Origin: Candidatus Iainarchaeum sp.
GTDB lineage: Archaea > Iainarchaeota > Iainarchaeia > Iainarchaeales > Iainarchaeaceae
NCBI GenBank assembly: GCA_013331625.1
Contig: DUGC01000033.1
Span: forward strand, 4,539-15,323
Reading direction: 5' to 3'
DNA length: 10,785 nucleotides
Shown: one piece after another, positions 1 through 5,529 of the stretch
Numbering within the stretch: the first letter of the stretch is position 1
Layout: every line of letters begins with the position of its first letter
Position numbers and translations under genes: made by a program
The notes under the pieces: model-generated
The model's input: the letters and a program-made list of their open reading frames with translations, nothing else
Told to the model about the DNA's origin: nothing
The model's database searches: none

Positions 1-2
1 GA

Positions 3-116
3 TCAGGGCAGCTCTCAAAAACCCTTGAAATGGAAAGGGACTGGGCCATTGAAACCGGAAAAGTCAAGGATGGTGCCGCAACCGACTTTTCCAGCCTGAT
101 GTGGCAGGCTAGCTAA
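3..116 (+). CDS. ABC importer substrate-binding protein, C-terminal end (partial)
   Basis: Only the last 37 codons are present; the gene enters from the left edge and stops with TAA at 114-116. The fragment contains GKVKDGAATDFSSLMWQAS at its end. A short GK(V/L)..G..DFS element near the C-terminus is common in NMT1/SsuA/TauA-type periplasmic-binding-protein-like solute receptors. The main argument is context: the next two genes are the permease and ATPase of a nitrate/sulfonate/taurine-type importer, starting 11 bases later, and this family normally places the receptor gene with them. The receptor would be lipid- or membrane-anchored outside the cell and would deliver the ligand to the permease. 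The ligand cannot be inferred from the fragment. The assignment is inference from context plus weak tail similarity. Confidence 0.6.
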   Translation, partial: SGQLSKTLEMERDWAIETGKVKDGAATDFSSLMWQAS

Positions 117-127
117 AAGGTGAAGAA

Positions 128-871
128 GTGAAGGTCAACTGGAAGGCAATTGCCTTCTTCCTTTTAGTTATAGTGCTATGGCAACTGGTTTCATCGTCAG
201 GGCTAGTCAACGAGATGCTGTTTCCAGGCCCGCTAAAGGTTACAAGCGCAGGCTTTGGCTGGGCATCTTCAACCCTTTTAGAAGATGTGTCAATCAGCCT
301 CTGGAGGCTGCTTGCAGGCATTATACTAGGGGTAACACTGGGCACAATCGCAGGCATGCTTATGGGGAGAATTTTATTTCTTGAGGAAACCGCAGCTCCG
401 CTATTCCATATGCTGCGCTCCCTTCCCCCAGTAGCAACAGTACCACTGGTCATTATATGGTTTGGAATCGGGGAAGAGGCAAAAATATTCACGATAGCTT
501 TTGGCGCATTCTTTCCCGTTTGGCTCAGCCTTCTTATAGGCTCAAAATCAATTCCTATAGAGTATACAAGAATTGCACAGATATTTGCCAAACCAAAAAT
601 CGAAACATACAAAAAAGTGATTCTTCCGGCAATCCAGCCGTTCCTGATGAATGGAATCCGCATCAGCATAGGCATAGCATATTTCATGGTATTTGTGAGC
701 GAGCTTGCAGGGGCGTCCAGCGGAGTTGGTTACAGGATGGCTGTGGCACAGATAACGTATAATGCAGACCTCCTTATTGCAGCGCTGATTGTACTTGGCG
801 CAATGGCATTCCTGACGGATTACTTTTTCATGCGCATTTACCGGCGCCTTGTGCACTGGGGGGAAACATGA
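128..871 (+). CDS. ABC transporter permease, nitrate/sulfonate/taurine (SsuC/TauC) type
   Basis: This 247-residue integral membrane protein should form the translocation channel of an importer. The GTG start is chosen because a purine-rich ribosome site (AAAGGTGA) lies just upstream and the first hydrophobic helix starts at residue 5. Hydrophobic segments lie at about 5-24, 60-80, 92-113, 117-137, 180-200 and 215-236, giving the usual six helices. The cytoplasmic coupling loop (EAA loop of the BPD_transp_1 fold) is seen at about residues 146-172, including IAQIFAKPK and YKKVILPAIQP. The normally conserved Gly of the EAA loop appears as Ala. Length is near the family's usual 250-260. The stop overlaps the start of the ATPase gene (ATGA), so the two are co-translated. 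Substrate unknown: sulfonates, nitrate, taurine and vitamin precursors are all transported by this family. Confidence 0.9.
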   Translation: MKVNWKAIAFFLLVIVLWQLVSSSGLVNEMLFPGPLKVTSAGFGWASSTLLEDVSISLWRLLAGIILGVTLGTIAGMLMGRILFLEETAAPLFHMLRSLPPVATVPLVIIWFGIGEEAKIFTIAFGAFFPVWLSLLIGSKSIPIEYTRIAQIFAKPKIETYKKVILPAIQPFLMNGIRISIGIAYFMVFVSELAGASSGVGYRMAVAQITYNADLLIAALIVLGAMAFLTDYFFMRIYRRLVHWGET

Positions 872-1554
872 CACGAAAACATGTTGCAGTAAAAGGGCTT
901 AATGTGGATTTTGAAAAGCCGGTCCTCAAAAACGTTTTTCTTGACATGAAAAAAGGGGAATTTGTCTCAATTGTAGGGCGGAGCGGAACAGGCAAAAGTA
1001 CCTTCCTCAATTCTTTGGCGGGTTTTATGGAGACTGAAGGCGAGATACATGGCCCGGGGAGGAAGGCAATAGTATCACAGAATTATTCCCTGTTCCCATG
1101 GATGAGTGTTGAAGAAAACATTGCGTTCGGCCTTGAAAAGCAGGATCGTGAAAGGGTCGGTAAAATAATCCGGCGCATTGAGCTTGAAGGCAAGGAAAAA
1201 TCATATCCATATCAGCTCTCGGGGGGACAGCAGCAAAGGGTTGCCATTGGAAGGGCGATTGCATATAAACCTGAATTGCTGCTTCTAGACGAGCCATTTG
1301 CAAACCTTGACAGCTACACCAGAATTACTATGCAGGAGTGGCTCAATGAAGTGATGCGCGAAAACAAGACCACGACACTGCTGGTCACCCACGACGTGGA
1401 TGAGGCAATACTTCTGGGGGATCGCGTGCTTGTGCTAAAGGACAAGAGTTTTCGGCACGAGTACAATGTCCCGTTCAACAGGCCAAGGGACAATGAAATC
1501 AGGTATTTGCCGATTTTCCAGGAACTGCGGAGGGAGATACTAAAATCGCTTTGA
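868..1554 (+). CDS. ABC transporter ATPase, SsuB/TauB type
   Basis: This 228-residue ATPase should power the preceding permease from the cytoplasmic face. All nucleotide-binding motifs are intact: Walker A GRSGTGKST at residues 37-45, Q-loop Gln at 71 (SQNYSLFPWMSV, with the LFPW typical of the nitrate/sulfonate/taurine subfamily), signature LSGGQQQR at 117-124, Walker B LLLLDEP at 137-143 with catalytic Glu142, D-loop near 148, and the switch His at 175 (VTHDVDEA). It is slightly shorter than the usual 250-260 residues, mainly at the C-terminal end. The ATG overlaps the permease stop by four bases and a G-rich ribosome site lies at 858-863. It is the last gene of the importer operon; 48 bases separate it from the next gene. 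Confidence 0.92.
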   Translation: MTRKHVAVKGLNVDFEKPVLKNVFLDMKKGEFVSIVGRSGTGKSTFLNSLAGFMETEGEIHGPGRKAIVSQNYSLFPWMSVEENIAFGLEKQDRERVGKIIRRIELEGKEKSYPYQLSGGQQQRVAIGRAIAYKPELLLLDEPFANLDSYTRITMQEWLNEVMRENKTTTLLVTHDVDEAILLGDRVLVLKDKSFRHEYNVPFNRPRDNEIRYLPIFQELRREILKSL

Positions 1555-1602
1555 AAACATCAGCAAAAACCGTTTGATACCTATTATATAAGTATATACA
1601 AT

Positions 1603-1860
1603 ATGATGAAAGTGCTCCACTATCCCCACCTTGACACAGTGATCATGGTCAAGGATACCATCAGGAAGCTGCGCACTAATCCCTCGCGCATGCAACTGTG
1701 GAATAAACTGCCGCGAAAAGTCCAGTACCAGACCTTCGCCCTGATTCTTGAATATCTTGAGAAATCCGGCAAGATTACCTTTTCAAATGATGGCAAAATA
1801 ATATGGATTGCGGGCAGCCCAAAGCTTGACCTGGCTATCAGGCGCGGGAAGGAATACTAA
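1603..1860 (+). CDS. Small winged-helix-like protein, probable antitoxin partner
   Basis: The product is 85 residues, or 84 if the second of two tandem ATG codons at 1606 is used. It begins MMKVLHYPHLDTV. It has a helix at about 14-26, a helix-rich stretch around SRMQLWNKLPRKVQYQ (about 29-44) running into LILEYLEKSGKI, then a beta hairpin-like segment with NDGKIIWIA. That pattern of helices followed by a wing resembles a small winged helix-turn-helix DNA-binding protein. The downstream open region encodes a RelE/ParE-like toxin, so a type II antitoxin and autorepressor role is proposed. This pairing is recalled from archaeal genomes and could not be searched here. An AT-rich TATA-like tract lies immediately upstream (about 1583-1598), unusually close to the ATG. 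Confidence 0.65.
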   Translation: MMKVLHYPHLDTVIMVKDTIRKLRTNPSRMQLWNKLPRKVQYQTFALILEYLEKSGKITFSNDGKIIWIAGSPKLDLAIRRGKEY

Positions 1861-2208
1861 TTGTTTCGTGTATAATTGGAACAGCGGATTTTGATAAGGA
1901 ATTCACGCTCCTCAAAAAAAAGGGCTGACACAGGGGACTCGGAGAGCGCACTGCTTGTTAAGCTCATAAACAAGGACATTGAGCGCCTCAAATACAGCTA
2001 CAAAACTGGAAAGAATATGCCCAAAGAGAGAATCCCGAAAGAGTATGTTGTAAAATATGGAGTGGAAAACCTATGGAAGCTCAATCTCAGCAGCTTTTGG
2101 AGAATGATTTATACTGTCAGGGGAAGCAAAGTAGAAGTAATTTCAATCCTGCTTGAAGTCCTTGACCACAAGAAATATGGCAGGAAGTTCGGGTACAAAA
2201 CCAGTTGA
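1860..2208 (+). pseudogene. RelE/ParE-like toxin gene, frameshifted near its 5' end
   Basis: The main body (codons from 1921 to the TGA at 2206-2208) encodes a basic small protein with the segments KLINKDIERLKYSYKTGK, YGVENLWKLNLS, FWRMIYTV and VLDHKKYGRKFGY. This is the layout of archaeal RelE/ParE-superfamily mRNA-interferase-like toxins: helix, then a beta sheet with Trp-Arg-Met-Ile-Tyr and a C-terminal His-Lys-Tyr-x-x-x-Phe-Gly. In this frame the only start is a TTG at 1876, which gives a poor N-terminus. The expected N-terminus (CIIGTADFDKEFTLLKK) is in another frame, open from 1830, which hits TGA at 1926 just after eight A (1914-1921). Removing one A would join the two frames. The upstream frame also lacks ATG, GTG or TTG, leaving only ATA or ATT. 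It may be a decayed toxin, a homopolymer sequencing error, or a frameshifted gene. It follows the proposed antitoxin directly. Confidence 0.65.
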
Positions 2209-2209
2209 T

Positions 2210-2662
2210 TTACTTCCTCACATCATCAATCGCGACATTTTCCGCAAACTCCACAATGTCTGAAACCCTGATGCGCATGAGGTGGTGCGGGTCTCCTCCC
2301 CCGCAGATGACCTCGCCCTTTTCCAAAAGCTGCCTGTCAACTATTGTCGCCACGCCATAAATCGACACTGGCGGAACCCCGCCGATCTCATAGCCTGTGA
2401 TGCCAAAAACCTCTTTTGGCGATGCAAGGGCAACATCATTCACGCCCATAACGGATTTCACTTTCTGCAAATCGACTTTGTCCTTTCCGAGCAAAACCAC
2501 CACAATGCCCTGGCCGCCTGAAGCCACAAGCACGATCGATTTTGCAACGGCATCGGCATCCCCTTCCATTGCGGCAGCAGCCTTTGCAGCGGTGTGCACT
2601 TCATCTCGGACGGGAAAAACCTTGGCGGAAAGCTTATTCACTTCAATGAAATCCTCAAGCAT
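2210..2662 (-). CDS. YbaK/ProX-type aminoacyl-tRNA deacylase (trans-editing)
   Basis: This 150-residue single-domain protein has the YbaK/prolyl-tRNA-synthetase-associated fold. Free-standing members hydrolyse mischarged tRNAs (for example Cys- or Ala-tRNAPro) in the cytosol to keep translation accurate. Visible family marks are HTAAKAAAAM near residue 23, the conserved Lys41 in AVAKSIVLV, GYEIGGVPPV at 90-99 and the late GGGDPHHLM at 121-129. Length matches the free-standing family. The ATG at 2662 sits about 26 bases after a TATA-like element, which suggests a leaderless transcript, and the stop lies tail-to-tail with the toxin gene, one base apart. Which tRNA it edits cannot be read from the sequence. 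Confidence 0.88.
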   Translation of the reverse strand: MLEDFIEVNKLSAKVFPVRDEVHTAAKAAAAMEGDADAVAKSIVLVASGGQGIVVVLLGKDKVDLQKVKSVMGVNDVALASPKEVFGITGYEIGGVPPVSIYGVATIVDRQLLEKGEVICGGGDPHHLMRIRVSDIVEFAENVAIDDVRK

Positions 2663-2684
2663 ACCAACACAAATGACAAAAACC

Positions 2685-2694
2685 TATAAAAATA
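2685..2694 (-). promoter_or_regulatory. TATA box of the deacylase gene (leaderless)
   Basis: On the minus strand the sequence reads TATTTTTATA, a good archaeal TATA element. Its centre is about 26-27 bases upstream of the ATG at 2662. That is the normal distance from TATA to transcription start, so the transcript would begin at or beside the start codon; no ribosome-binding site is visible. Confidence 0.55.
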
Positions 2695-2747
2695 CTTTCA
2701 GCAAGGGGAGGAAAATGCCGCTGCAACTTCATTAGAAAGGGAGATGC

Positions 2748-3323
2748 CTAATTTTTTGCCGCCCCCTCAATCACCGCATTCAAAAGGTCTGATTTTGTTA
2801 TTATCCCGACGATCTTCCCCTTCTTTGCGACAAGCACTCCGGGATTGTGCTCCAAGAGAGCCGAGATCGCCCGAAAGGACGTTTCCTCTTTCACTATTGG
2901 CATCGCGTCCATCATCACGTCCCTTACAGGGATCACACTCACCTTGTTGAGGTCCTGGGCGCTGTTCATCCTCTCAAGTATCACGCGCTCTGAAACCGTG
3001 CCCACATTCCGCCCATCATCGAGCACGGGCAGCTGCGAGACCGCGCCTGCCTTCATCATGCGCACGCAATCCTTCAGGGGCATGTCTGGCCCCACGCCGA
3101 TCACTTTTTTGGACATGAAATCCGATGCCTTTGCATCCGTCTGCTCGCTTAGGGAATCAAAGAAATCGAAGAGCTTTTTCGCGTTCTCGTATGATGGCAC
3201 GATCGAACCAGCCTCGATTTTTGCAATCATTGACTGGCTCACGCCTGTCTTTAACGCAAGTGCGCTTTGCGTGAGGCCAAAGCGCCTGCGGCGCGCGTGC
3301 AATTCAGAGAGCTGCGGCAACAT
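2748..3323 (-). CDS. XRE-family helix-turn-helix regulator with paired CBS domains
   Basis: The product is 191 residues if started at the ATG at 3323 (MLPQLSELHARRRRFGLTQ). This start is preferred because the DNA-binding domain begins immediately; the reading frame extends to a TTG at 3395, but that extra peptide looks non-coding. Residues about 3-57 form an XRE/Cro-type helix-turn-helix: LTQSALALKTGVSQSMIAKIEAG carries the turn and recognition helix. Two CBS repeats follow at about 66-127 (DFMSKKVIGV, VSQLPVLDDGRNVGTVSE) and 130-185 (VRDVMMDAMPIV, GVLVAKKGKIVGIITKSDLL). CBS pairs bind adenosyl compounds such as AMP, ATP or SAM in many proteins, so this is probably a ligand-responsive transcription factor. 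It is divergent from metK and lies 85 bases upstream of the deacylase gene on the same strand. Confidence 0.87.
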   Translation of the reverse strand: MLPQLSELHARRRRFGLTQSALALKTGVSQSMIAKIEAGSIVPSYENAKKLFDFFDSLSEQTDAKASDFMSKKVIGVGPDMPLKDCVRMMKAGAVSQLPVLDDGRNVGTVSERVILERMNSAQDLNKVSVIPVRDVMMDAMPIVKEETSFRAISALLEHNPGVLVAKKGKIVGIITKSDLLNAVIEGAAKN

Positions 3324-3475
3324 CCCCAAAACACCCAACACATGCAAATTCCAAATACTTCCGGCCCTGACAGGCCATTTATGCAAAAACTCCAACTCTT
3401 ATTCCAATATGAATAAAACAGATGGAAATTATTATTAATATAGCGCCGCCCTAGTGTTGCAGGGAGGGATTATTC
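3324..3475. promoter_or_regulatory. Divergent intergenic region between the XRE-CBS gene and metK
   Basis: This 152-base region must hold promoters for both divergent genes. Visible elements are: an AT-rich TATA-like tract at about 3427-3441 for metK (ATTATTATTAATATA); a ribosome site AGGGAGG at 3461-3467, eight bases before the metK TTG; a perfect short palindrome CCTGACAGG at 3366-3374, flanked by GGC and CC; and two similar direct elements, ATGCAAATTCCAA at 3342-3354 and ATGCAAAAACTCCAA at 3381-3395. The palindrome and direct repeats are candidate operator half-sites for the adjacent regulator. No binding evidence exists beyond position. Confidence 0.45.
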
Positions 3476-4657
3476 TTGGAAAGAAAATACTTTTTCACAT
3501 CAGAGTCCGTAACAGAAGGCCATCCGGACAAAATGACAGACCAGATTGCAGACGCAATTCTGGATGAAATGCTTAAAGGCGACCCAAATTCAAGGGTGGC
3601 AGTCGAAGTTGCCACAAAAACAGGGCTGATTTTAGTCATGGGTGAGGTGACAACCAAGACCTATGTTGACATACAGTCCATTGTGAGAAAAACCATCAGG
3701 GAAATCGGATTTGCAAACCCCAACTATGGCTTTGATGCCGACGCATGCTCCGTGCTCATTTCTCTTTCCGAGCAGAGCAGCGACATTGCGCAGGGCGTAA
3801 ATGAGTGTGAAAACCACGAGCAGGGGGCTGGAGATCAGGGCATGATGTTTGGCTACGCGACAAACGAGACCCCGGAGCTCATGCCCCTCCCGATTCTTCT
3901 TGCGCACAAGATCACAGGAAAGCTCGCGCAGGCAAGAAAGCAGGGAGAAGTGAAATGGCTCAGGCCGGATGGCAAGAGCCAGGTGACGGTCGAGTATGTT
4001 GACGGAGTCCCAAAGCGCGTCGACACGGTTGTTGTGAGCACGCAGCACGACCCTGAAGTGACGCATGAAGAGATTGAAAAAACAGTGATAGAAAAAATCG
4101 TGAAACCCGTGTGCGGCAGCTGGATTGATGCCAAGACCAAGTACCACATAAACCCGACAGGAAGGTTCGTGATAGGCGGACCTGTGGGGGATTCGGGCCT
4201 TACGGGAAGGAAAATAATCGTGGACACTTACGGCGGCGCGGCGCACCACGGAGGCGGATCATTTTCAGGAAAGGACCCGTCCAAAGTTGACAGGTCGGCA
4301 GCATACTTCGGGCGCTATGTCGCAAAAAATGTCGTTGCGGCAGGCCTTGCCGGCAGATGCGAGATACAGGTAGCTTACGCGATCGGGGTAGCTGAGCCTG
4401 TTTCGATAATGGTTAATACATATGGCACGGGCAAAATACCTGATGAAAAAATTGAGGAAATCGTGCGCAAAGTATTTAGCTTCAAGCCGGCAGCAATAAT
4501 AAAAAAGCTCGACCTTAAAAGGCCCATATACAAAAAGACCGCAGCCTACGGCCACTTCGGAAGGAACGAGCCCGAGTTCAGCTGGGAGAGGACGGATATG
4601 GCTGATGCGGTAAAGAAGGAAGCCTTGCAGTTAAGTACTGTAAAAACAAAGAAATAA
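3476..4657 (+). CDS. metK: S-adenosylmethionine synthetase (methionine adenosyltransferase), bacterial type
   Basis: The 393-residue enzyme makes S-adenosylmethionine from methionine and ATP in the cytosol, releasing phosphate and pyrophosphate. It is of the classical bacterial/eukaryotic MetK type, not the divergent archaeal MAT family. The marks are [10 protein letters not shown] (GHPDK at residues 15-19), [12 protein letters not shown] (about 117-128), [20 protein letters not shown] and [19 protein letters not shown], with the catalytic His, Lys and Asp residues of the ATP/methionine and metal sites in place, and [11 protein letters not shown] near the end. Length is typical (about 380-400). 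The TTG start is well supported: an in-frame TAG lies at 3452, no ATG or GTG fits, and AGGGAGG sits eight bases upstream. It is divergent from the XRE-CBS regulator, and a hairpin follows the stop. Confidence 0.96.
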   Translation: MERKYFFTSESVTEGHPDKMTDQIADAILDEMLKGDPNSRVAVEVATKTGLILVMGEVTTKTYVDIQSIVRKTIREIGFANPNYGFDADACSVLISLSEQSSDIAQGVNECENHEQGAGDQGMMFGYATNETPELMPLPILLAHKITGKLAQARKQGEVKWLRPDGKSQVTVEYVDGVPKRVDTVVVSTQHDPEVTHEEIEKTVIEKIVKPVCGSWIDAKTKYHINPTGRFVIGGPVGDSGLTGRKIIVDTYGGAAHHGGGSFSGKDPSKVDRSAAYFGRYVAKNVVAAGLAGRCEIQVAYAIGVAEPVSIMVNTYGTGKIPDEKIEEIVRKVFSFKPAAIIKKLDLKRPIYKKTAAYGHFGRNEPEFSWERTDMADAVKKEALQLSTVKTKK

Positions 4658-4669
4658 AAAATCGGGTTA

Positions 4670-4689
4670 GCCCTGCTTTTTTGCAGGGC
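4670..4689 (+). terminator. Hairpin after metK, possible terminator
   Basis: A perfect 7-bp inverted repeat GCCCTGC / GCAGGGC flanks a loop of six T. It lies 12 bases past the metK stop and just before the TATA box of the next gene. The T-tract is in the loop and not after the stem, so it is not a classical intrinsic terminator. In archaea a T-rich tract alone can end transcription, so a termination or 3'-end role is plausible but unproven. Confidence 0.4.
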
Positions 4690-4698
4690 GCCAATTGC

Positions 4699-4706
4699 TT
4701 TAAATA
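4699..4706 (+). promoter_or_regulatory. TATA box for the 4732 gene (leaderless)
   Basis: TTTAAATA is a near-ideal archaeal TATA element. Its centre lies about 29 bases before the ATG at 4732, so transcription should begin within a few bases of the start codon. This placement supports choosing that ATG over the upstream TTG at 4681, which lies before the TATA box. Confidence 0.6.
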
Positions 4707-4731
4707 CAAGTTGAACTATTTTTGTGGATAT

Positions 4732-5082
4732 ATGAAACAAATAATTAAAAGAGCACTTGCAAGAGGAAAAAAACACCTTCGCTCTGTTGGTTACCCAGCT
4801 CGCGAGGCGAGTAAAATTCTCCGAGAACATAAAGGGGGAGCATTCGAGCGCTTTGATATATTCAAAAGATTGCATGATACACTTCCACTTGGAAAGCGCA
4901 TTGAATACGCCGACAGACAATTAGATGTGCTTAAGCGCACTCTGACCTCCTTAACCTCTGCAAGAGAAGTTACAATGAGAGGGATAGTCAGCGAGGCTGA
5001 AGTCAGAGCCAGAATAAAATATTTGGAAGGAATTCTTAAACGGGATAGAGAGGAACTTAAAAAATCACGAGGGGGCAAATAA
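4732..5082 (+). CDS. Basic, probably helical protein of unknown function
   Basis: The 116-residue product starts at ATG 4732, just after a strong TATA box; the in-frame TTG at 4681 lies upstream of that promoter and inside the hairpin, so it is rejected. The protein is rich in Lys and Arg and has no hydrophobic segment. The N-terminus is strongly basic (MKQIIKRALARGKKHLR). The middle and C-terminus (ADRQLDVLKRTLTSLTSAR, then VRARIKYLEGILKRDREELKK) have heptad-like leucine spacing suggesting a helical hairpin or coiled coil. The codon mix is more AT-rich than in metK on one side and the following gene on the other. It is followed one base later by another small gene, so they are probably co-transcribed. 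I do not recognise a family; nucleic-acid binding is only a guess from charge. Confidence 0.7.
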   Translation: MKQIIKRALARGKKHLRSVGYPAREASKILREHKGGAFERFDIFKRLHDTLPLGKRIEYADRQLDVLKRTLTSLTSAREVTMRGIVSEAEVRARIKYLEGILKRDREELKKSRGGK

Positions 5083-5083
5083 G

Positions 5084-5434
5084 TTGTACCACCTTGGAAA
5101 AATACTTGAAGTGATCACTTCCGATGAGAAGGGGGCGAAATCCGCTGACGGGCAGACATACTGCCTGCTTGAGATGTGGGATGAGAACATGATAATTTTC
5201 CGTGCAAGCGCGCAGATTGCAAAGGATGTGAAGGAAGGCCAGCACGTGCTTGTGGATTACTCGCCGGTCCCTGTAGGCGGCGCGCCGGTCCCCAGGCATG
5301 AAATAGTTGCAATTATCAGCGAAGCAAAAGGCAAAAAGATGCTAGCAAAGCTCAAGGATTCGGCCGAGGAGAAAAGGAAGCTCCGCCAGCCGACTGTTGA
5401 GGGAATGCCGTTCCACGGGAAAATGATAGGCTAA
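5084..5434 (+). CDS. Conserved-looking small protein of unknown function
   Basis: The 116-residue product starts with TTG, one base after the preceding stop; GAGGGGG at 5069-5075 is the ribosome site, and MYHLGKILEV is a credible N-terminus. The N-terminal 75 residues look like a small beta barrel: alternating strands in KILEVITSD, YCLLEMWDENMIIFRA, GQHVLVDYSPV and HEIVAIISE, with an acidic, aromatic WDEN turn. The C-terminal 40 residues are charged and probably helical, then disordered (KKMLAKLKDSAEEKRKL). An OB-fold-like shape is inferred, not shown. No catalytic motif, signal peptide or membrane helix is visible. I have an impression of similar proteins in other DPANN archaea but no firm family name. 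Confidence 0.75.
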   Translation: MYHLGKILEVITSDEKGAKSADGQTYCLLEMWDENMIIFRASAQIAKDVKEGQHVLVDYSPVPVGGAPVPRHEIVAIISEAKGKKMLAKLKDSAEEKRKLRQPTVEGMPFHGKMIG

Positions 5435-5473
5435 CACAACTTACAATATTATAAATCTTCTTTTCGCCCGATC

Positions 5474-5523
5474 AAAAAATATTATTAAAACGTCAATGGT
5501 CGAGTTAATTAATATCGGGGGGA
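5474..5523 (+). promoter_or_regulatory. Promoter and ribosome site of the large surface-protein gene
   Basis: An A/T tract with TATTATTAAAA (about 5480-5490) is the best TATA candidate; transcription would begin near 5510. A G-run (GGGGGGAT, 5517-5524) lies about six bases before the ATG at 5530 and serves as the ribosome-binding site. The 95-base gap after the preceding gene holds nothing else obvious. Confidence 0.4.
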
Positions 5524-5529
5524 TAAAAC

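Noticed and set aside
1876..1920. TTG at 1876 as the true start of the toxin
   Set aside because: It gives an N-terminus (MEQRILIRNSRSSKK) without the expected first strand and FDKEF-type helix, which is found in the neighbouring frame.
3324..3395. Upstream extension of the XRE-CBS gene to a TTG start
   Set aside because: The added 24 residues do not resemble the family, whose members begin just before the helix-turn-helix. The ATG at 3323 gives a natural N-terminus.
2845..3438. Plus-strand open frame of 197 codons opposite the XRE-CBS gene
   Set aside because: The minus strand carries clear helix-turn-helix and CBS motifs; the plus-strand translation is Ser/Arg-rich and featureless.
3632..4249. 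Minus-strand open frame of 205 codons inside metK
   Set aside because: It is antisense to a fully conserved enzyme gene and its translation is low-quality, with no recognisable family.
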